A stretch of DNA of 64,000 nucleotides, from the NCBI GenBank assembly GCA_905178155.1, contig CAJINV010000002.1:434376-498375 (forward strand), written 5' to 3'. A program made the translations under genes and the position numbers. A model generated the notes under the pieces. It was not told the DNA's origin, did no database searches, and was given only the letters and a program-made list of their open reading frames with translations. The stretch is from Amoebophrya sp. A120. Its lineage: Eukaryota; Sar; Dinophyceae; Syndiniales; Amoebophryaceae. Below are positions 55,943-64,000 of the stretch, piece after piece (positions within the stretch are counted from its first letter, which is position 1; every line of letters begins with the position of its first letter).

Positions 55943-58900
55943 TCAGCCCCCAAACAGTTTATCCCACAACCGGGTGACCTTCGGCCACAGCCCGTCTTGC
56001 AAAAAAGTGTCGTTGTAAAAGCAGACCGCGAGCTGCCAAACGTATCAAATGTAAAGGTGTCTGGGTCTGGAAGACTGCGCGATTTGTCATGCAGCTTTTC
56101 CATGGCCCATGAGGTCTGGAATGCAAGCCCTAGCATGACAGATTCTGTGCGATCTTTCTCATGCCTATCCTGCATGAGAAACTGCCTCCCGACTTGGTCA
56201 AGAAAACTGGACGAATTTTGGTAATCATGCAACACAGATTTTTGCATGTTTCAGATTTAGCATGACAAGTTGCATGCTTCCAGACCCAGACACTTTTACA
56301 TTTGATAAAACGTACGCAAACGCCATTGCTGCGGAGATCAGGTGCAGCTCGCGGAGGAAAAAGATGAACAGCTGGAGAATTTTGACGAAGTGCAGCGCGA
56401 ACAGATATGCATCGCAAAAGTATCGTAAAAAAACTTGTACTAATTGCAGATATGCATGACAAATCTTCTTCCTAACGTAAAACAGCATTACAAATTGCAT
56501 ATAGATTTGATTGTCGTTGTGCTGAGCTTACTTTGTAATGCGTTTTATACTAGTACAATACTTGTGCAATGCATAACAGAATCCAAGTCACGACACTTGC
56601 TATGTGGTCGTTCACGATGGTCTCCGCGAGCTCTTCTGCGGAAGATGAGGAGGCTCCTGTTTGATTTAACATCCCTCCGTATCAAATGCAAAAATGTCTG
56701 GGTCTGGAAGATTGCGAGATTTGTCGTGCTTGTCTGGCATGACCAAAAAGTTTGTGATGCGTGTCCAAGAAGAGACCTTTTTGCCTGTCATGCAAAAACG
56801 CAGTTTGTCATGCGGAAAACGCAACACAAAGAAGCGCAGACATGTCTCATGCTTGACTGTGCATTACAGAGCATTCACTATTCCCAACGTAGCATTACAA
56901 GTTTCCAGACTCAGACATTTTTACATTTGATACTCCGCCCATGTCATCCGGGGACGAGGATGCCCCCGCCCCTCCCTGGTGATGATGGTGGTATCCTGTG
57001 CAAAAGTATCGCACTCGTATCGTACTAATTGCAAATATGCATGACAAATGTTATTCCTAAAGGCAAAACAGCATTACAAATTTCACTTTCCTCCTTGCCA
57101 AAATTTGTGAAGCAATTTATACTAAGTACGATGCTTTTGCAATGCATATGTGGTCTAGAGTCGCCGGAGAGATAATCGGAGAGTCGGGTATGTTGTGATG
57201 TAACTGACCAAGAACATTGGCGCCAGCGTTATAACTGTTCCCACTATTACTTCCACCTCCCATCGGCGGTGAGTCCACGCCTGAAAACGCTCCTGCTCCT
57301 CCTGAGGACCGGTCCTGATCCAAATTCAAATTCGATGGGGGGGAGTCACCGCCAGCAGAAAACTGCTGCTGCCCATGCTGGTTAAATACTTCGACGCTCC
57401 CTATCAAATGTAAGAATGTCTGGGTCTGGAAGAATGGAAGGTCTGTCATGTTCTGCCAGCATGACCCCAAAGTCTGTCATGCACGTTACCCAAGAGCCCC
57501 GTTTTTTTGTCATGCAGAAACGCAGTTTGTCATGCAGACTAGGCAACACCTCGAAGCTCAGAAACTTGTCATGCTGAGCCAGCACTTGTGGCCGCCTCAT
57601 GATACGCCAACCAGCATCACAAGTTTCCAGACCCAGACATTTTTACAGTTGATACTTCCGTCCCCCCCGCTAGGTCGGGTGCTGCCCGTGATGGTGGGCG
57701 AGCTTCCGTTGATGGGGCTTATCGTGAGAAAAAAGAAGTGTATACAGCTTACACTCTGTGTTGCAGATCAAACCAGAGAGCCTTGCTCTGTCATGCCGAA
57801 GATGGTGCACTGGAGCCCAGTTTCGTCCATGTTTTTTCCCTTATAGCATCTCTGCATTGCAAGTTCTGTGTGTCATGCCGAGCAAGAATATTGTGATGCT
57901 GGAGTTACTACAACAAATATGTAAGATGAGATCCTAGCACTGTTCTTGTATGTAAACTGTATAACACTTTTTCATCTGGGATAGTGCTGCCGTGACAAGT
58001 AGTACCATTGTGGTGACGCGACAGTGAGGAAGAAGTCATCTCGACGTTGTTTCTGCTACCAGAAGAACCACTACCGCTGGTACTATTGTTTGCGCTGTTA
58101 TTTCCTGGCGAAACGGTGTCAAACATCGTTTTGAAGAATTGCAACAGCCCCGGCCAGACGTAGTCGGGTAGGATCCAGGTGGAGAGGAAGCTGTCAAACG
58201 CAATTATGCACTGCAAAAGTATCGTACTCGTATTGCAATCATGCATTACAAATCTTTTTGTTAAGTCAAATCCGCATTACAAATTCCATTTTTCATGCTG
58301 ACGGAATTTGTCATGCGATACTAGTACGATGCTTTTGCATTTCATAGCAATCATGGGGAAGCAAATGTTGATATACGCTTCGGGAGACAACGCCATTAAG
58401 ACGAGACTCGTATCAAGTGCGAATATGTTCTGGGTCTGGAAACTTGTATTGCTAAATGGTCATGATTGGGTGAGCCTTTCAGTGCAGTGACGCATGACAA
58501 AATTTTCGAACGCTCTCTCATGCACAGCACACATTACAAACTGCGACTCTGCATCACGAAAGTGCGACGCTTTATTCGCTGCTCAACATGCAAGACAGAC
58601 TTCTCAGGAATGTGAGACACGCAATACAGGTTCAACCTTTCCAGACCCAGACGCATTTGCACTTGATAAATCGCGGCGCGACGCAAAATTCCGTAGGCGT
58701 GGGTTGATGTGATGTCGTGGTGCCACTTCTGCCAGGAAATGGGCTTCGTGGGGGTTGAGGATGGAGAAGTGAGAGAACAAAACGCTCGCAACAAGGGAGA
58801 GCAAATAATTTTGGCCCGCAGTGCGAGCGCAAGCGACCAGGTTTCGGTCGGACTAGTTTCGGGGTCGTTTGGTCGTGTAGTTGTTTCTGTGTAGTGTTCT

Positions 58901-60504
58901 TGGGGGTTTGATGATGTAGTCGATGAGGACGTAGTTCCCGGATGTCCTCCGCTCATGTTGTTTTCGCCACGTTGGCTGTGGTGCTGTTCAAAATCATGAT
59001 TATCTCCTTCTCCGATAGTACCGCTGCTACGACCGTTTATTTTACTCACAGCTCTACTATTGCTATTCTCCGAGCTTCCACCGCCGATGTTACTCATTTT
59101 TCTACTTCCGCCAAAACATCTCAACAGAGACATGACACAACCGCAGCAGAATCGCCAAACTTCCCAGAAGTCCGTGCTCCGGAGGGCCCGCTCCGCCAGG
59201 CTGTGCGCTTTGCTGATAAAGTGCAGGAGGAAGCCGACGAAGACAAATCCTTTCATCGGCACGGTGAGGTTGTGCTCCTCGTAGATTGTTTCCGCTGGCT
59301 GGAAGTTGTAGGAGGAGGGGTATGGTACCATTTCGTTGCTGTTAGTCATGTCCATCATGTGCTGTTCTTCCGTCCCGAGTTCTGCCACTGCTGTTGTGTA
59401 TTTGGTGGTGACCAACACTCTATGAATTGCAAAAGTATCGTACTCGTGTAAATGCATTACAAATTTCCTCAGCATGAGAAATAAAATTTGTAATGCGGAT
59501 TTACCTTAGCAAAAGGATTTGTAATGCATGATTGCAATACGAATACGATACTTTTGCACAGGATACACTCCCTTGTACCACAACCCATCGACATCGTACA
59601 GGTCCCACAGACAACTCATATGGATTGCAAAAGTATCGTACTCGTAGCATCAGATGCATTTATGCATTACAAATCTCTTTCTCAATTACTGGAGACGTAT
59701 ATTCTCACTTTTACGGTCCAAGAAACTTTTTCTCAAGGTAAATCAGCATTACAAATTTAATTTGTAATGCTGGGCTAATTTGTAATGCAATTTGTACGAG
59801 TACGATGCTTTTGCAATTGATAGCTCAGCCATATCGTTGATTTGACCGAAGAGATCATGAGGATCACCAAGGGGAGACCGTGCATCACCACGTTTTCCAG
59901 GTTTCCCACGGCCTCCTGCAAAAACTCGCCGAGTCTGCCCCAGTCCCTCAGCACAAAGCAGCTTGTGAAGAACACCAGACAATATCCACAGTAAATTTCT
60001 CGTACACCTACGCCCGCGTACTGTTTCATCTGCATGACAAAACTTTTCTTCGTTCCTACTTAGCATGACATTTGGCGGGAGGGGGACGCTCTACTAAGTT
60101 AGCGTGCGCATCGTGTACGGGAAAAAATTTGTGTTGCGTAGACAGGTAAAGCAGATCGGCTGGAAGAGTTGCTGCTGGAAGTAGCTGTTGAGCGACTCAG
60201 CATCGGGGGGCACCATGTAGCTGTATTCGTAAAAAAAGTCCTCCGGCGGTGTGAAAAATGTTGCCGAGGAAGCAACTCCGGCGGTGTGAAGATTGTGAAA
60301 CGGGGGGTTCTTGTAGTGGTTGTGCACCTGCTTGGAGGAACCGATCCCAGTGTAGTCGTACATGGAGTTGTCAAGAGAAGCTGCGTCATTCGCATCTTGT
60401 TGTAAACTCGCGACGACTTCTGCGATTGGGTTATTCAATGCTCCATGGGCGGCGGCCTGGTGCAACATCTCCTGTAGCTGGTCGTGGACCACAGATGACG
60501 GCAT
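55943..60504 (-). CDS. Multi-pass membrane protein, 12 exons
   Basis: Exons 60504-60144, 60020-59823, 59618-59566, 59420-58669, 58410-58347, 58204-57984, 57719-57655, 57401-57149, 56991-56933, 56679-56576, 56405-56308 and 56042-55943, about 760 codons. One GT-AG intron (60021-60143) and ten IEs. Hydrophobic segments that look membrane-spanning: REIYCGYCLVFFTSCFVL, VVMHGLPLVILMISSVKSTI, MKGFVFVGFLLHFISKA, LMALSPEAYINICFPMIAF and, near the end, SVVTWILFALHFVKILQLFI. Long Ser/Gly/Asn-rich loops lie between them. The last exon reads VWQLAVCFYNDTFLQDGLWP. The pattern suggests a channel or transporter, but I recognise no family. Confidence 0.75.
56043..56307 (-). mobile_element. Introner element, family A
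   Basis: Target repeat CAACG/AAACG; joins AFAYV to WQLAV. Confidence 0.9.
56406..56575 (-). mobile_element. Introner element, family B
   Basis: Target repeat ACAGA; joins VTWIL to FALHF inside a membrane segment. Confidence 0.9.
56680..56932 (-). mobile_element. Introner element, family A
   Basis: Target repeat CTCCG; joins DDMGG to GMLNQ. Confidence 0.92.
56992..57148 (-). mobile_element. Introner element, family B
   Basis: Target repeat GGTGG/TGTGG; joins TLDH to HHHQG. Confidence 0.88.
57402..57654 (-). mobile_element. Introner element, family A
   Basis: Target repeat CTCCC/CTTCC; joins GGDGS to VEVFN. Confidence 0.88.
57720..57983 (-). mobile_element. Introner element, family G group
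   Basis: Inverted ends include AAGTGTTATACAGTTTACA. Target repeat GGGCT/GTGCT; joins CHGST to IN GSSP. Confidence 0.86.
58205..58346 (-). mobile_element. Introner element, family B
   Basis: Target repeat GCAAT; joins FPMIA to FDSFL. Confidence 0.92.
58411..58668 (-). mobile_element. Introner element, family A, diverged
   Basis: One-base insertion in the conserved end (ATGTTCTGGG). Target repeat ACTCG/AATCG; joins RRAAI to LVLMA. Confidence 0.85.
59421..59565 (-). mobile_element. Introner element, family B
   Basis: Target repeat CACTC; joins WYKGV to LVTTK. Confidence 0.92.
59619..59822 (-). mobile_element. Introner element, family B, long
   Basis: 204 bp, with an internal insertion around 59690-59730. 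Target repeat ACTCA/GCTCA; joins TIWLS to CLWDL. Confidence 0.88.
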
Positions 60505-61771
60505 AATCTTCTTGTTTACCCTGGAGTCGTTGTTCGTGTTCGTATTGTTGGAATGTTTATCTCCGAGTTACAAGGCTCCACCTATCCTTACGTCGGTCCT
60601 CGTGTAAGTACACCTGTTCTGCGCTGAAAATAACCGTAACGATGGTGCGTTGCCGTTCCGCGCTTGTTTTTCGAGGCTTCTTGATGTACTACGTCTGGGC
60701 GGTTCTTGTCATCGCCGTGACTCGTGCTGGGTGATCAACGCTATTTCATGATTTTCCCTTGCCGAAGCCGACAAGAAAATGCGCCGAGCGTTTTCGTACA
60801 GGCCTGTAAAGGCGGAATAAATAAACCGCCTATTTCTACAGACTCTTTCCCTTCGTCTTCCGGACTGACTCCGATTCGGTCTACTTGTTTTCTGGATATT
60901 CATTAACGTTTGACTTTTCGCCGTGAGAAGTGTAGTTGCTTTGATGTAGAGTTGGTCTTCTATTTCACTCGATGTCTCAGAGAAAAGGTAAATGTATCTC
61001 AAAAGAAACTACGGCAAGACCGTCCACTTGATGTTACAACTCGACTTGCTAAAAATAGGTACTCATTCGCACAACAACTCTACCGTGCTGTCGCTGTGTG
61101 TTCTTCTCAATGTTCCTCATCAGGCCACACGACCGCTTCCACGAGAAAATATAATTGCGAGTAGATGTAGATCATGTACTTCAAAACGAACAACGCGTTG
61201 CTCTCTGTGTAAGTATTTTAGAGTCTCTCGTCAGCGTCCTCGTGGCCATTCTCAAAAATCTCAGGGTGGGATATTAGAGCAGTCCATTTTATTTTCCAGA
61301 TTATCGGCTGCGAACGGCGCGCGGCGCCAGTAATGAGTGGTAGAACTACAAAAACAGATGGAGATCTTCGTGTTCCACCACATCCACGCTGCGCTAGAAG
61401 AAGATGATCACACTTCCTGCGAGACGAAATGTCAAGCACAAGCAGATGAATGCAGTCCGGATTTGGTTTTGGTACTTCTGCCCAATGCCTGGGAGTATCT
61501 TAATCTTCGTAAACAGTTGCAAACTGATAACGAAAAATGCAGTTTCTTTCTTTGTGCATTTCAATGCTCGTGGTCCCTCAACGTCATTCTCAATGTGCGT
61601 GTTTTTATCACTTGTGGTTGTGTCTAGGTCTAGCTGCCGCTACGAACGAACGAGGAACGAGCGTCGTCAATGCGTCATCATGATGACACAGAGACAGTGA
61701 GGTCGGTTGCTCTGCACCGAGGCGCATTTTTAGAGGACACCAAAGTTGATAGGTCACTTTGACTTTGACTT
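60505..61771. other. Intergenic, no gene seen
   Basis: Between the membrane protein start and the exostosin-like stop; short unsupported ORFs, no repeats recognised. Confidence 0.5.
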
Positions 61772-63825
61772 TCATTCCTCATAGCGGTACATTCCGCCCG
61801 TGAGATAATAAAGTCCACTGTCGTAATCTTCGACCGCTTCAGATGAAATATCTTCTCCTTGGTTGAATTGTTTTTCGGCGAAGCTACGATCGTCGCCTGT
61901 AGTTGTTCTCGTAGTTGCACCGCTCGTCCTTGTTTTTACCGGCGAATGCACAACATTTTGACTTCCTGTCATGGTGGTCCTCGTCTGCGCCACAGGCTGC
62001 ACGACAGGTGTTGTCATCAGCTCCCGCACGATGAACGACATCGCCCCACCGGAAAACTCGTCCCGTAACAGCACTTTTGCTGCGGCTGCATGGATATCAC
62101 ATGCAAATATATCTGGGTCTGGAACTTTGCTAGACTTGTCATGAAGGTTTTCCATGGCCCATATGATCTGTAATGGAGGACCTAGCATGACAGATTCTGC
62201 GCGATCTCTCTCATCCCTATCCTGCATGAGAAACTCCCTCCCGACTTGGTCAAAACTGGACGACTTTTGGTAATCATACAACACAGATTTTTGCATGCTT
62301 CAGATTTAGCATGACAGGTTGCATTCTTCCAGATCCAGACATTTTTACATTTGATAATGGAAACTTTCCCCCGCGTAGCGGTTCAGGTTGCGCTCGCAGT
62401 GGCTGTCCGGCTGGTAGCAGAGCGCCTTTTTCACGCTCTGGAGACCGGCTTGGAGATCAAATGGAAAAAAGGTGTTTACATTTTCATTTACGCTGCACTG
62501 ATTTTTCGTTCGTCAATTTGAATTCAGCAAGACAAATTCCTCTACATGAGAGAGTTGCGAGAAAACTTGTAATGCAGAAATCCTGTTACGGGAAAACACG
62601 TACTAAAACCAGGCTCCTAGGCATATCCGGCATGGAACGGCTTACGTGACTTGTTTGGCCTGCAACACAATGTGTAAAAAAATGTATAAACACATTTTTC
62701 TTGCGATACTGCAGCTTTCGCATTTTCGTGGAGTCAGGGAGAATTTCGGTTTGGAGGTACTGGACCAGGTCGAAGGGGGATGCGTTTCTGTTTTGCGACG
62801 ATCCTTGGTTTTGGAGATTGAGCTCCTCATTCAGAAATCGTTTTTCCGGAATGCGGATTAGAATTTCGTCGTCCCAATCCCACGACGTCCAGGAAGTGGC
62901 GGCCGGCGAAGATGATGCTGATGCTGTCATCGGTATTTTATTTTCAGATGGGGGACGACCTTCATGGTCATCTTTATCCTCGAGGTGTTGAGCCACGTGC
63001 GGAACAAAATCGGGAGCCGTCCTAACGGTATTCGAGCTCCTGCCAAATCTGCTGTTGAACGGCAGCCCAAGCTTATGGAGAGAAAAAAGTTCGCGTTCGC
63101 CACAGTCACGACTAATTTGGAGGCTTTGCGTCACGATTATACAAATTTTTTAGCATCACAGCTTTTTCTTGTATTGCAGAAAAACTAAGGGAAATCCCGT
63201 ATGAAGTTTGGCTGTGATGCATTTTTACGCATGACAGGCATTTTTTGTATTGCAGAAATGTTGCCCATGAGTGATCGTGACGAACTTTTTTCTTTTGATA
63301 AAGCTCGTCGTCAATTAAGACTGGGATGCAGTCGGATGAGACCAAAACGGAGAACAACCTGCGCGTGCTTCTCGCGTATCAATTGCAAAAATGTCTGCGT
63401 CTGGAGGAATGCAGGTCTGTCGCGCTTGTCTACTCACATGAGAGTGGAATCTGTAATGAGTGAGCAGGGAAAGCCCTCTTGCCTGTCATGCGAAAGTGCA
63501 GTTTAATATGTTTACCATGCGGAAAGCGAAAGACAAAGGAACCCAGAAACTTGTTATGCGTGGCTGCGTATTCTTGGGGTAAGTCCACAAGCCACAAACT
63601 AGCATCACAAGTTTCCAGACCCAGATCGATATAATTTGCAATGCATATCGCATCGCCGGGAACGATTGCACAGAAGACGGATTTCTGGCATCGAAAGGAA
63701 AAATGCCCCCTCCCCATATCAAAACGGAATTTCTGATGCTGGATTTGTGTACACAGATCAGCTTTGTACTGCAGGAAGGCATTGCGGCCAGATCCCCAGG
63801 CTAGGTAGGGGCGCATGGGTCTAGT
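61772..63825 (-). CDS. Exostosin-like glycosyltransferase (GT47 type), 5' partial
   Basis: Blocks 63825-63648, 63376-63301, 63073-62709, 62437-62357 and 62094-61772, separated by four IEs. After splicing the core reads SVFCAIVPGDARSTRRLFS followed by DCIPVLIDDELGLPF. This matches the exostosin family signature (FCL.P.GD..SSCRLFDAI..GCIPVI..DE..LPF). Next come an insert, then WDDEILIRIPEKRFL and a late LQ..VKK motif (MRKLQSVKKALCYQ), in the positions expected of the family. These enzymes transfer sugars in the Golgi. The 5' exons (signal anchor) should lie beyond 64000. The C-terminal tail (Thr/Asp/Glu-rich) is not conserved. Two of the four IEs interrupt the signature itself. Confidence 0.82.
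62095..62356 (-). mobile_element. Introner element, family A
   Basis: Target repeat ATGGA; joins GESFH to AAAAK. Confidence 0.92.
62438..62708 (-). mobile_element. Introner element, family G group
   Basis: Ends include AATGTGTTTATACATTTT, imperfectly inverted. The 3' end reads TCTCCAG, so the acceptor has AG. Joins RKLQ to SVKKA. The inverted copy at 39.3-39.65 kb carries a version of it. Confidence 0.8.
63074..63300 (-). mobile_element. Introner element, family G group
   Basis: Ends include GAAAAAAGTTCGTCACGA. Target repeat AAGCT; joins IDDEL to GLPFN within the exostosin signature. Confidence 0.9.
63377..63647 (-). mobile_element. Introner element, family A, diverged
   Basis: Ends are altered (GTCTGCGTCTGG; right end CAGATCGATATAATTTGC). 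Target repeat TCGCG/TCGCA; joins VPGDA to RSTRR. Confidence 0.88.
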
Positions 63826-64000
63826 TGTTCAGCATTGCAAACGGCTCCCCTTTAGGCCCAACAGCGTGACAAATCGCTTCCATAATGGGACGGAAGCTTC
63901 TGCCCTTCTCTTCTTGCGAGACAAATGTGATTTGTGACCTCAAATCAGCAACACAAATTTTCGGAAACATACCTTTCAATATGGGGAGGGGGAGTTTTTC
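63826..64000 (-). other. Probable intron of the exostosin-like gene, cut by the edge
   Basis: Contains introner-type words (GCGTGACAAATCG, AACACAAATTTT) and a possible AG acceptor (CAACTAG) at its left side. No exon was recognised before the edge. Confidence 0.4.

Noticed and set aside
63057-63110. Reading ERELFSLHK before GLPFNSRF as exon
   Set aside because: This stretch is the end of the introner 63074-63300; removing it restores DDELGLPF of the exostosin family.
1-64000. CRISPR arrays, bacterial operons, tRNA or rRNA genes
   Set aside because: The regularly recurring words are introner interiors, not spacer-separated repeats; no tRNA or rRNA signature was recognised by eye.

Overview
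The window looks like nuclear DNA of a small-genome alveolate, most plausibly a syndinian dinoflagellate parasite of the Amoebophrya type. That placement is an inference. It rests on very dense transposon-like introns (introner elements, IEs), mostly non-GT-AG intron ends, short exons, N-terminal secretion signals on several proteins and low-complexity proteins. IEs with inverted ends and target duplications are, as far as I know, described from Amoebophrya; I could not run a search.

Every host gene I can support lies on the minus strand. From right to left: an exostosin-like glycosyltransferase (63.8-61.8 kb, 5' end off the window), a multi-pass membrane protein (60.5-55.9), a small unknown protein (53.8-52.7), a WD40 seven-blade propeller protein (50.8-44.9), two related secreted proteins (43.1-41.1 and 36.7-34.9) with a short gene fragment between them (38.9-38.3), a small proline-rich ORF (34.6-34.1), a secreted coiled-coil-containing protein (30.3-26.0), partial copies of a coiled-coil gene (26.0-22.3), a full coiled-coil gene with a secretion signal (20.1-12.2) and a very large low-complexity protein (8.6 kb to beyond the left edge).

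The main result is intron structure. About 55 IEs of 110-330 bp start with TAT, end with ATA, have long inverted ends in at least eight sequence families, and are bracketed by a 5-bp target-site duplication. Removing one IE plus one copy of the 5 bp restores an open reading frame in the host genes I joined by hand, and it rebuilds recognisable motifs (the exostosin motif, WD40 blades). Paralogous copies of the coiled-coil gene provide IE-free empty sites with a single 5-bp copy. A smaller set of ordinary GT-AG introns coexists in the same genes.

One IE in the coiled-coil gene was itself hit by a 5.46-kb retroelement (13531-18991). It has identical 210-bp terminal direct repeats, a 7-bp target duplication and an intact 1464-codon ORF with an N-terminal GIY-YIG nuclease and a reverse transcriptase, as in Penelope-like elements with permuted domains. 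Other structure: a recent segmental duplication of the coiled-coil gene's 3' end and flank (three copies), an inverted intron-containing copy of part of the exostosin gene at 39.2-39.7 kb, and four abrupt GC-rich islands (20.7-21.9, 30.8-31.9, 51.5-52.3, 54.0-55.3 kb), each just upstream of a gene start.
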